Translations under genes and position numbers: made by a program
The notes under the pieces: generated by a model
Databases searched by the model: none
Seen by the model: the letters and a program-made list of their open reading frames with translations, nothing else
Told to the model about the DNA's origin: nothing
Source: Hirudinaria manillensis
Lineage: Eukaryota > Annelida > Clitellata > Hirudinida > Hirudinidae
NCBI GenBank assembly: GCA_034509925.1
Contig: CM067532.1
Location: 6,883,142 to 6,947,141 of the forward strand
Length of the DNA: 64,000 nucleotides
Direction: 5' to 3'
In this document: positions 49,701 to 60,415 of the stretch, in pieces
Position numbering within the stretch: position 1 is the stretch's first letter
How the letters are laid out: every line of letters begins with the position of its first letter

Positions 49701-52700
49701 TCTGCCGTCATAAGCAGAATGTCATTCAAAAGTGAGATGATCGATCGTTTGACCTCTAATTCTAAATATATTAATGCATTTATTTAATTATTAATATATT
49801 TAATATTAATTAATAACTATTAATATATAGATTTAATAATTTATTACTATCATATAATGCATTAGCTTCCTTTAATATAATTAATTTAATTTAAATTTTT
49901 GATTCCAAGTGCATTTTGAGTATTTTTACAATTAAACTACAAATAAATGCATTTATTTCTGAAGCACTTCTCTGTTTGCAGATACTCATTTACCTGGGCT
50001 TCCTGTCAAAGAAATCCGGTTTCCGATTCCAGCAAACGGTTTCTGCAGGTGAGTCGGAAGATTGCGACGAACGTCATCGTGACGATGCGCGTCATCGTCA
50101 GCTGTTTGTTGAAACGGCTTCAAGCTTTGTTGTGGATGATAATGATGATGACGACGACGTGACGTTGACGTGATGATTATGAAGTGCATGTGACAACTTG
50201 ACCTCGGTGACAGTGTTAAGATGCGTTCTTGTTTTTGACAGCAAAACATGGCGAGTGTTTGTTGTTGTTGTTGTTTCTGTTGTGCAAATATGTCAATGTC
50301 AACCTCAATGGTGTCATGTTTACCAACGATTAGTTTGCACTCCTTTAACCTGCATTCTGTTCGATTTGAATGCTCACAGAACGTTCTGCTTCGATCTTTT
50401 GTCCTGCTGAGTTAAAAAGTATCGCTTTTGAATATTCCATATAATAATATGCAAAAATTCTACTTTCAGAATACCTTATTAAAGACGTATTTGTTTATTT
50501 ATTTATTTATTAATCAAATTCTTTGCGATGAATATTTGTTTTTATTATTTTTAATGTACTCAATTTAAAGCAACAATCATTGTGTGCTGGGACTTGTTTA
50601 TATTAAAATACTGCATGACAAATTCTTCCCTCGAGCTATAATTTCTGAGGATCCATAACTTTTCAGACCCTCGAGATTCCAGCACTCGAAAAAAAGTATT
50701 TTTAAACCGGAAATTCGACTCCACTGCATTTGTTTTCAGAAAAGTCTGTTTTCAGAAGTTTTTAGGACTCCGTTTTGCTTCACCTTTATCTTACGTGGCG
50801 ACATTATTATTAATTGCAGTTAAATTGAACTAAATAAATCAATTTAATTGCTTCACCTGCACCTTGCATTATAAATTCTAATGAATTCAAAATTGCCATA
50901 AATTCTTTTTTTTCTTTAAATGCTGTTTTCTTTAGTTAAATGTATAATTGCAAATTAATTAGTAGGTCAAATTAATTAATGGACCAAACTGGTGGCAGCT
51001 GATAATTATCATAAAAGAATTGTTGGTGTCTTCAATGCTTGAATTTTGATAATTTCTATGAATTTGGATGGAATTTATAACAATTCATTGCCAACTGCTA
51101 TTGAAATGGATTATTTTGAAATTACACATCATTTAAAATTATATTTAAAAGCCTTATAAATGCTTTCTTGCAATTACATCTTACAATTACATGTTTCTTA
51201 TAAATTTCATGTTTTGACTCAAGGTTACTAACACAATGTCCTCTGTCATAACAGACTGATGTGACCATCATCTTATTTTAATAATAATAATAATAATAAT
51301 ATTATTAATAATAATGAGTCATTTTATCATCATCATAACCACCTCAAACACTCGTGAACTTTAGTTCGTTTCCAATAACAACGTGGCATTCACTGCAATT
51401 CACATTGTGTGAACCAGGAAAAATAAAAACCATTTTTAATTCAGTTCCAGAGAATTATTTAAGCTACTCCATTCAGGTGATGATGATGATGATGATCAAG
51501 ATAATGATGTTGATGCAACTATCAGTAATGGCGATAACAATGAAAACAGTGGCTGGCACTGCTTCGATAATAATTATCATGTTGTCGAGTGGTGAAAATC
51601 GTGGCTGGAAATTAGGTCATAAGAAAATTAGGTCAACTAATGAATAGCCTGCGCTAATAGGATGAAATCAGTTGAAATCACATGGGATTTATTAATTGAT
51701 TTCCTTACTGGAGACTGGACAGGTAGTTGTGATGTCACAAATTGATATCTTTGGCAGGTGGACCGTTGGGGGAGCTGGTCCAATGGAGTGACATCCTCTC
51801 AGCCCTGTTCACCTCGGGTCACAAAATGACGGTCACCAGCGAATTTGAAGAACTCACTGAGTATTTTTCACTTTTTTTCTTTTTATTTTGAAAGTTTTTG
51901 ATCGGTCGAAATAAGTCATTTGATTGGTGATGGTGATGATGTCTACGGTCATGAGAATGCATTGTTTGAACCATTCTATTAACTTGATAGATGTACAATA
52001 TTAATATATTGTATTCTTTTTGCGTGGTTACTCTCGGGCCCAAGTCCTCTTCAGAGCAGTTATCAGACACTCATAAAGGATGTGAAAGTCACTTGAAAAA
52101 AACTAATTGCAATTGTCCATTTTAAATGCTGGGAATTGTGTTTAAATATAACTTAACTAATGAGAAATGTGCAGGTGATTGTAATTCCAGGTGGCAAACA
52201 ATTTCTTGTTTCGACCGTCGAGACATTGATTCGTTCTCAGTGAAAAGTCGATATTATTAAATGATTGTTTTCGAACGTGCTTTCATGAAATGAATGAATG
52301 AATGAATGAATGAATGAGCCTTCTAATCGATTGCTGTCGTATTTTTAAACGTATTTAAAAACACGGCCTTAAAAACGGACGACGGATCGTGGCAGTATAT
52401 CGTCAAATATCATCGGCACAAGTTCGCATCTCACCACCACCACTGTAGCCATCATCTCCATCGTCAACGAGAGACATTTTCAACATTTCTTTTTCATACG
52501 TAAACCTGAACGAGGCAATTAAAACGTCGGGCAATTACTCGTCTCGATGATCGTCGCTTCATGTTTTATTCACGCCCGACGTTTCCAAGAAATTATATTC
52601 AATCGATAATTATAATATTTCACGTTCAATAACGCTCGATAATTGATGCCCCACGATTTTCAGGGTGCTGAGCACTCTGCCGGACATGAAGTCCCAGTGT

Positions 52701-55700
52701 CAGACTCGAGAAAGACTCGCCTACGACATGATAGTCACGGACATCGTTGGCCTCACGCACTTCAAAAGACACGTCAAACAGGGTTACGGAAAGTTCAGGT
52801 GCAGCCTTTTTGGATTTCTAAAAGACGTTTTCTTTTTCACTTCTTCCGGCAAGGCACGGAGTGAGATGACAGGATGATGATGATGATTATCTAATGATGA
52901 TAGCAATGCTTTGTTCTTTGGTGGTTTTCTATGGTGTTCTGAGTTTAGAGAAAATGAACTTGTGGTAAACAAGGTATTTGAATAAATTATGCTTAATTAG
53001 CTGCCTGTCGGCAACTTTTAAACATTGAATTATTAATTAAGGAAGCAGGAAGTGTTGAGATGATTGTTTGGATCCAAATGTTTATTATTTCAGTGCAATT
53101 TTTTTGCTTCCAATGCCAAATTGATAAAGATTTCTCTTATTGGTATTTTATGTTTTAAAAATTGCATCAAAATTAGGAAAATATTTTTATTCAATCATTG
53201 CTGATAGGAAATTATTTCAATCATAAATATCTAATATTAACTATTAAATATCTAACATTAATTATTAAATATCCAATATTAATTAATTAATATTAATTCT
53301 TTTTTCTTATAAGCCTTCATCATTATTCTCCAGTTAACCAGGAACAGTCAATTCTCCCATCACGTAACATAACACAAAGCAAATGACGATAGTCTAAACT
53401 ATTAATTTTTAGAATTCCTCTTTTAAATAATTTCCTATTTTTCCTTAAAATAATATATATCATAGTTCAATAACCTGAGATTAATTCAATATTTCATTTT
53501 GGCACATAAACAATCTCTCTGCATCGTGGCTAATCCAGGCATTGTATGTTTGTTCTAAAAAATGATGTTGACAATACTTTTCTAAAATATTATTATCAAA
53601 TTAAATTATTAAATCGTTATTATTAAATCAAATTACTAAATAATTAAATTTAAAAGTAAAAAAAAAACCGATTTAATTTTTGCAGTTGTCTGCTGAGGAT
53701 CATCGACACCTTTGGTACCGAAGCGAGTTACAACAACGTTCAGTTCATCAAAGAACATCGGATGTTCAAGACATCCTGGGGAGGTCAGGAACTCAACCTC
53801 AAGCAGTTCTATACAATGTTTCGTATGTTTCGTATGTTTCATTCTCATGTAAAATGTTTCTTCTTTTATTAATTAGTTCTATTATTAATAGTAATTATTA
53901 CCGTTATTATAATTATAATAGTAATAATTATTATTATTATCATCATTATTATTGTTATTATTATTTATTATTATTAATTGTTTTGCATCGAACGAGAATT
54001 TAACGTGTTTTAAATTCTCGGCGATTAAATCTAAGATTAGTCGTCCATAATCCAGCAAAGATCCATGACTGTTAACAACAAAAACAGATTAATATCATCC
54101 ATTAAAGATCCAACTATTACAAAAAAAATTAGAAATAAAAGACCTAAAACCTCCAATCACAAATATCAAATAAATAAATTATAATGAATAATCTATCTAA
54201 TAAATAAATAAATTCCAGCTCATTCTCCCGACAATTCCTTCATGGGTTTCGTGGTTGAGCAGTTCTTGAACTCCACGGAACTGAAGTCCCTCAAGAAGAA
54301 GAATCAGGCCGTGGTTTATGGAAAGTCAAAGTTCATGTGGAACGTGGGTGTCCGTCTGTCATTCGAGACATTGTAGATCCATCCTTAAAGATCAGATCGC
54401 TTTCCTTTAACAACCTTTCTTTCACCTTCATATTAATAATAATTGTAAATAAATAATTGTTTTATAATAATAATAATGATTTAATTTCTGCCAGGGCAAA
54501 GAGGAGTACCTAAAAGTGATTAGCCGGTTCGTGGAAATCCATGCCACGGTTTACACGGAAACGGACGGAGATTCGGGACTTCCGAGTTTCGTGAAGAACC
54601 ACGGCATTTTGTCGGGAGCCGACCTTCAGAGGCTGCTCTTGGAGTCCAAAGTGAGTTTCGTTTGCATTTGTCAGTCATTTTGGTCAAATAAGGCAAATGC
54701 TAAACGAAGGAATGTCGTCAAATAGCTGTTCATTGGCCTTGGATTTCCATACGAGGGACCTGCTCCCCTGGAAGCCATCGCAGCAGGTTGCGTTTTCATC
54801 AACCCGATGTTCGAGCCACCCCACAGCTCCAAAAACACCAAGTTCTTCAAGGGGAAACCCACCCGTCGAGAAGTTAGCAGACATTTTGTTTTGTGCTTTT
54901 TTTCATCTTATTTTTATTCCAGAAATTTTGGAAAATGTCTCGAAAATTGTTTTGAAGTTCTGTGAGTCTTCATTAAAATGAAGATGTGGAAAGAACATGA
55001 ACTTTCCATGCTTCCTTTGTCTCAGCTCTAAACATATCTTTTATTTTAGTCATATTTTTCTGCACGTCAAATATTGCAATCAAAGAAATAATAATATTAA
55101 TATTAATAATAATATTCATATCATTGTCATTCAATCTGTTATTCATACATTATTCAACTATATAATAAGAGCATTCCTAACCACTCACTCTATAAGTCAG
55201 TTCATAAATCATTATATAAAAACAAATTCTTTACACACCTTCTTGTTGTTGTTGTTGCATTCCAGCTGACGAGTCAACATCCGTACGCGGAGGATTTCAT
55301 TTCCAAGCCCCACGTGTTCACGATCGACATCAACAACCACGCTGAGGTCGAGAAAGCAGTTCTGGAGGCCCTCGGACTCATTGACAACGGAACGGTACGT
55401 TGACGACGGAAGAAACAATCTCTTGTTTTGTTTTGTTTTGCCGAGAAGAAATTGAAATATAACATAGAATGTTGTTGTTCTTGAGAGATTTAAAATTATT
55501 CACAAAATGTTAAATTATTATATATTAAGTGAGAGACCGATGACAGTTATAAAAGCATTTTCTTATTAACGCGGTTTTATTATTCGTGAACTACTTCGTA
55601 ATAATTGAATTAAATAATTATAAAAGTGTTTCCTAATAATAAAAACAGTAATAACAATAATAACTTTTTAATGATACAACTTGCACCTCTCACCCACTAC

Positions 55701-56456
55701 AGGTCGAACCATACCTGCCCTTTGAGTTCACCCACAGGGGGATGTTGGAGAGGTTGAATTCTTACCTCGAGCACCAGTACTTCTGCCCGAAAAGCAAAAG
55801 ACTTTGGCCTCCTCAGGAATCCGTAACCGTGGTGATTTCAAAGCCGGGACAGTCCTGTAAGGATGTCTGCTGGAGTCAAAGTTAGTCAAGTTTTCATTAC
55901 AAATTGTTAAGATGATCATTTTATTTATTATCATCTCTAAGTTATTACATAATAAATTATTTTCAATATTATCATTAATCATTATTTAAATATTGTTATT
56001 ATTATGAGATTATTTTTATTAAATATTGATTTTGGGATCAAATTCGTGACCAGAATCATTTGCACGATTTCCAGGAAATTTTATTTAAAAGTATGTTTTT
56101 CTAAAAGCTCTGTCTTTTTTATTTTAAATTTATTTTGAAATTTAAAAAGAAAACATGGAATAATTCCATTTGCTCACCAATAAATTTCATTTCCAGAGCT
56201 GATTTGTGAACCGAGTCACTTCAAAAGACTGAACAAAAAGGAGGCATTCAACTCCTTGCCGGGTTTCAAGTGCACCGGGTTCGAGAACGCGGGGGGGTTG
56301 GTCCACCCGGCCTTTGACAACCAGACGGGCACCTGCTACCTCCAGGGAGACAAGTTGCTGTACAGTTGCGTAGACGCTTCTTACGATCTCAGCAGGATTT
56401 GTCCCTGCAGAAAGTTCATCAGGGGTCAGATGGCCCTCTGTCCGGGCTGTTATTGA
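46704..56456 (+). CDS. MGAT5: Alpha-1,6-mannosylglycoprotein 6-beta-N-acetylglucosaminyltransferase (GnT-V, GT18), 16 coding exons, 741 aa
   Basis: Golgi type II enzyme that adds beta-1,6-linked GlcNAc to the alpha-1,6 mannose of N-glycans. Coding exons: 46704-46859, 46968-47043, 47131-47345, 47891-47980, 48903-48986, 49290-49457, 49982-50048, 51758-51860, 52664-52798, 53686-53822, 54219-54343, 54495-54650, 54726-54872, 55266-55394, 55703-55880, 56197-56456. All junctions are GT-AG and phases agree, giving 741 codons, the same length as I recall for the human enzyme. Residues 1-18 are cytosolic and basic, 19-37 the membrane anchor, then a coiled stem. Family landmarks: SDPCYKEHGVDGS-type and VENWCP blocks, GGPLGELVQWSD (E291, probably the catalytic Glu), DNSFMGFVVEQ, VKNHGILSG, GLGFPYEGPAPLEAI (508-522), LTSQHPYAEDF, PGQSCKDVC, and a Cys-rich end with CPCRKFIRGQMALC. 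Exon 3 could instead start at 47161 (ten residues shorter); the donor of exon 10 sits in a CGTATGTTT tandem. Confidence 0.95.
47346..47890 (+). other. MGAT5 intron
   Basis: Plain AT-rich intron. Retention would extend the preceding frame to a stop near 47511. Nothing else seen. Confidence 0.7.
47981..48902 (+). other. MGAT5 intron
   Basis: AT-rich, with a GTT/GTTGTT-rich patch (48815-48900) before the acceptor. No element recognised. Confidence 0.7.
48987..49289 (+). other. MGAT5 intron with weak 3' acceptor context
   Basis: The acceptor GACCAG at 49289 has a poor polypyrimidine tract, but an in-frame stop at 49260-49262 excludes a much earlier start of the exon, and the family alignment requires the ASWNKNLSS segment. 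Confidence 0.6.
49458..49981 (+). other. MGAT5 intron with AACTTCTGAACAT minisatellite
   Basis: Imperfect tandem copies of a 13-14 base unit ATAACTTCTGAAC occupy about 49510-49600; the rest is AT-rich. Confidence 0.75.
50049..51757 (+). other. Largest MGAT5 intron (1.7 kb)
   Basis: Contains GAT/GAC patches (50130-50175), a GTTGTT run near 50260, AAT near 51280-51315 and GAT near 51477-51500. Open frames here do not continue the MGAT5 phase. No other gene seen. Confidence 0.65.
51861..52663 (+). other. MGAT5 intron
   Basis: Includes a short ATGA run (about 52288-52315) and an ACC/CAT patch near 52430-52470. Confidence 0.7.
52799..53685 (+). other. MGAT5 intron
   Basis: AT-rich; a roughly 22-base unit AAATATCTAATATTAACTATT recurs imperfectly at 53220-53290. 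Confidence 0.7.
53823..54218 (+). other. MGAT5 intron
   Basis: AT-rich with ATT/ATC runs; the donor lies within a duplicated CGTATGTTT, so a nine-base shift of splice choice is conceivable. Confidence 0.6.
54873..55265 (+). other. MGAT5 intron
   Basis: AT-rich, ends with TTGTTGTTGTTGCATTCCAG. Nothing else seen. Confidence 0.7.
55395..55702 (+). other. MGAT5 intron
   Basis: AT-rich, canonical GTACGT donor. Nothing else seen. Confidence 0.7.
55881..56196 (+). other. Last MGAT5 intron
   Basis: AT-rich, donor GTTAGT, acceptor TTTCCAG. Nothing else seen. Confidence 0.7.
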
Positions 56457-57367
56457 CAGACCGGCAGCCGTAGTTTTAAATTCTTTGTTCGATCTTGAAG
56501 TGGTTCGTGATTTTATTTTTGTCATGTCGATTTTGATTAACGATCATTTTTTTTCTTATTTTTTAATGCCTTCCGATTATAAGTTAGAAAATATATTATT
56601 TTTTATTTTATTCATGAAAATATTTTTATTCATTGTTTGCCTGAGTTTTGTCCGAAAGTCCTATGAATGGAAGAATATAATTTTTGTTGTTTTAAACCTT
56701 TGATCGTGAAGAACCTTGATTTGTTTTTTTATTTAATTTTTAACTGCTTTTTGTTGATTTCTTCAATCTTGTTGTTCGTCTTTCGACACATCGATGGTGA
56801 TTGATTTTTAGATTCTTTGTTTGTTTGTTTTTTTTTATTTAAAATATTATTCTTGCTGCTTCCATCATTCCACTGAAACCTGGATAACTGAATTATAATT
56901 ATTGAAAAGACAAATGATTGCTTTGCAATTGTGGCCTGTTTCCATTGACTGAGTTCTTGAATGGATTTCATTGTCCAAACTTAAATTCATGCATTTTTTT
57001 TATCGTTCCTAGCCAAGAAAAGGTTGTATAAATTTGCCCAATTCCTATGATCATGATAAACATTTTAAATAATGTCATTAATTTTCTGTGTATGTGGACT
57101 TTTATTTTTGTTTGACTCGCTTAAGTAAATAGTGATCTCAAGATGTAGAGGTTGAGACTAATTATTATTATTATTATTATTAATACAACTATTACTAATT
57201 AATTAAGGAATTCATTTCTCTTTGTCTTACTATAAGCTAGTCTCAAAGTAATGTCTGTCTGTTTTGTTGACAAAAACAAGTTAATCTTCCAATTGCTTGA
57301 GTCTACAGGCGTTGACTCTGACACAATTATCTTAATTTATTGCCAAATGAGCTGATTAACTGTCAGG
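56457..57367 (+). other. MGAT5 3' flank
   Basis: Should contain the 3' UTR; no clear AATAAA signal picked out by eye. ATT run near 57163-57182. Short T-rich open frames are not supported as genes. Confidence 0.4.
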
Positions 57368-57681
57368 TCGAAATATTATTAATGTTAATTATCGCCGGCT
57401 ACGTTGATTCCGTCAATGAATGTATTTGTTTGTCAATAACGGACCAGGATAGCAAAGAAGTGGTCAATGTCTTGTTGATGCAAACTGGAAATTATTTCGT
57501 TTCCAATCGGATCCAAAACGAAACTCGTAAGCACTTGAAACAGTCCGAAATGTATCGAATGACTTTCGGTATAACCATGGAACCATCAGGACCTGGATAT
57601 AATTACAATAATAATTATAATTACCTGGATTTTATTTTATTCATCAAAGCCGTATTTCTGCAAACGCGCGCGACCGTTTAA
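57368..57681 (+). CDS. Unidentified candidate exon, about 104 codons
   Basis: After AACTGTCAG a frame stays open to a TAA at 57679-57681 and reads like protein: hydrophobic start (ILLMLIIAGYVDSVN), then CICLSITDQDSKEVVNVLL and a charged helix-like part (NRIQNETRKHLKQSEMYRM). Its last third passes into AAT repeats, so the true 3' end may be an unseen splice site near GGACCTGGA (about 57590). The alternating beta-like pattern recalls small beta-barrel domains, but I cannot name a family. The opposite strand also has open frames after TATATCCAG, so strand is not certain. Confidence 0.3.
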
Positions 57682-58053
57682 AAGCACAACACAGATTTGT
57701 TGACATAAAACTGTTTCTAAATATGGTTAGCTTTATTGACGCGTTAATTACTTACTCGTTTATTAATTAGTTAATAATTTGTTAAAGACTTTATTGTTAA
57801 TGTCTTAATTAAATGTTTAAAGTTTTTTTTTTTTTAAATGATTAAAAATTCAACAAATGATTTAAATTATACATTTAATAACATATTCAGCCAAGAACCA
57901 ATTTTAATTGAACTCATAACAATATTTCAGAAAACATTAGAAAATATTTACAACTTATTAAATAGACAAGTAAGGTCTCGCGTATTGATGGAAAACTGTC
58001 GCGCCTATTGATGGAAAACTAGTTGTCCTTGTTAGCGCTTGCACCTGTTGCCC

Positions 58054-58207
58054 TCATTGTTCAATATCTGAAGACTCCTCCACCGAACTGATTATCTGCC
58101 CGAAACACCTGTTCCACTCCAGGTAGCGAAGATTTGCTCGGATGTGAACTACGACCTTTGCTTTTGCGACGCTCTCAATTGAACGCTTGTGGGATTGGCC
58201 TTCAAAC
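58054..58207 (-). CDS. Candidate last exon of an unidentified minus-strand gene
   Basis: On the minus strand an acceptor (CCTTAG, AG at 58209-58208) is followed by one base and 50 codons ending in TGA at 58056-58054. The text is non-repetitive and protein-like: FEGQSHKRSIESVAKAKVVV, then HIRANLRYLEWNRCFGQII and an acidic end SSVEESSDIEQ. The patch is distinctly richer in G+C than its flanks, as the known exons here are. No ATG is expected in a terminal exon, which is why a start-based search misses it. I do not recognise the protein and could not find the preceding exon; a patch at about 58383-58470 with open minus frames is a possible neighbour. Confidence 0.4.
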
Positions 58208-58562
58208 CTAAGGAATAGGATTTATTAAATTAACTGAAATTAAATTATATTTAATTACATTTAAAATAATTATATTTAAGTGCATAATTTGACAAAATAA
58301 TTTAAATCGCACTTTTACTTCGCAGTTCTTAACAATGGATTCTTAAGGAAATCCATTCTACTCCAAGCCTACATCTTATAATCCCGGTGACCTGAAAACA
58401 GGGTTCAAAGGTTAATTGGAGTCACGAACCAATCAAAGGTTGCACTGTCTTCATCCGCAAAAAAATTTCCCACAAAAATTAAGCTTTCACTTTAAAGAAA
58501 CGACAAACGTTGTTCAATTATTATTGTGTACAATTCTTTTTATTTAAATAGATAACAATCCA

Positions 58563-58758
<196 letters not shown>

Positions 58759-58834
58759 TTTCAATATAACATAATTTCTTCTTTTTCTTCTTCTTCTTCT
58801 TCTTCTCCTTCTTATTATTATTATTATTATTACT

Positions 58835-59285
58835 TATATTATTACTACAGTAATGGTTGTGAGTAACCTTTTTCTGAGAAAATATTCATCAATAATCACC
58901 AAGACTGACTGCTAATTATAATATTATAATGAGGATGTTGTTACACGTCACTGACGACTCATGACGTGAAATGTTGTTAGTATGTGGGTTTTATAATTGC
59001 ACTTTACCAATTTTCCACTTTTCGTTCAAGTTGTTTTAAGTTGCTTTTGTTGGAGTTGTTGTTTGTGTTATCGCTTGTCTTAGTATTTGTGTTGTTGTTG
59101 CTGTTGTTGTTTGTATTCTTGTGTTTTGCATGATTTGTTGTTAGTTTTAGTGTTTATGTGGTTGTTTAAGTTGCAGCGTGCTGTGTCATTGCCTGTATTG
59201 TTGTTTGTTTTAGCGTGTGTTGTTGCATGTGTTGTTGCATGTGTGTTGTAGCGTATGTTGTTGATTGTATTCGAACCTTTTGCAG
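58835..59285. other. GTT-rich noncoding stretch
   Basis: From about 59035 it is dominated by degenerate TTGTTGTTT/GTGTTGTTGC words. No gene seen. Confidence 0.5.
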
Positions 59286-59390
59286 ACCCGCTCCATCCCT
59301 GAATCGGCTCAAAAGCATTTTTTCAGGCGCAGACGTGCGTGTATCATTTGCACGTGTTTCTCTCTCGAGAACCCGCCGATGTCCTTTTGA
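59286..59390. other. GC-richer patch, coding-like on both strands
   Basis: Plus strand: after TTTTGCAG a frame reads TRSIPESAQKHFFRRRRACI and stops after about 34 codons. Minus strand: a frame reads through ERETRANDTRTSAPEKMLL and GLQK to a donor-like AAG|GTTCGA at about 59276. Both look like exon text and I cannot choose. Contains CACGTG at about 59352. Confidence 0.25.
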
Positions 59391-60415
59391 GGAGTCGTTG
59401 TGGTTGTTGTTGATTTTTCATTCCGAATTAATCCTCTTGTTGTCGTCGTCGTCGTCATCATCATCAACAACTGCACGGAATGTGAAGTCGTTGTTCTCGT
59501 CAACTTAGAGGGCTTTCGAAGAGAGTTTCTGAACTTTTTCGAATTTCTGAGCAACTTTTTCTTTTGTTGGAACTCGTAAAACTCTCAGGTTGGTTCAGTT
59601 AATGAATGTTTGTTGTTTTTTTTTAGAGGATAAAATTTAATTTTTCCTAGTTTTTCTCCAAAGATTTTAAAATAACTAAATGATTCTAAAAATGAATTCA
59701 ATATATCATCACCATCATCACATCATGAGGTTCAATTCAATTTCATTTAATTAAAATATAATTTGGTGAAAAATAATTTAAATTCTTTATTCTCCGATGA
59801 TGAAATATGTCAGGTTTTTCGTCTTAAAAGTTCAATAAAATCGAGTATCTGTATCTGTCGTCATCATCATCATCATCATCATCGCCATCATCATCTTCTT
59901 CATCATCATCATCAACAGTCGAAGAATCTTCATTAGACATTTATTTGTTGATTCTCCACTTGAGATAATCATTGCATCTGGTAATAAATGATAATAAATT
60001 ATAATAATTTATTCATGTCCGACTTGTGAATGCTGGAATATTTTTTTTACCAATTGTTATTAAATGTAATTAATGTTTATCTCCAAATAAAAATAATTGT
60101 CTTTTGTCCTCTTATCTTTTGAAATTGAGAAATTAATTGTTCAAGAATTTTATTTGATTTTATTTTTATTTTATTTGAATAAATTCATAAATTGAAAAAA
60201 AAAGTACCTTTCATTTCATCTAATTACAGTAGAAAGATGGGAACTTTGCAGACACTTGGACGCCATAATCATCATCATCATCACCACCACCACTACCATC
60301 ATCATCAACACCGTCATCATCCTCTCGAGGATAATGTCATCATCGTCATCGAGAGGAAATAAAGATCATCGTCATCATCTTCGTCGTCGTCATCAGCAGC
60401 AACAACAACAACAAC
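59391..60415. other. Noncoding stretch rich in CAT/CGT triplets
   Basis: GTC/CAT runs near 59440-59465, 59857-59912, 60265-60310 and 60370-60415. This is the immediate upstream region of the gene starting at 60416. Confidence 0.5.
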
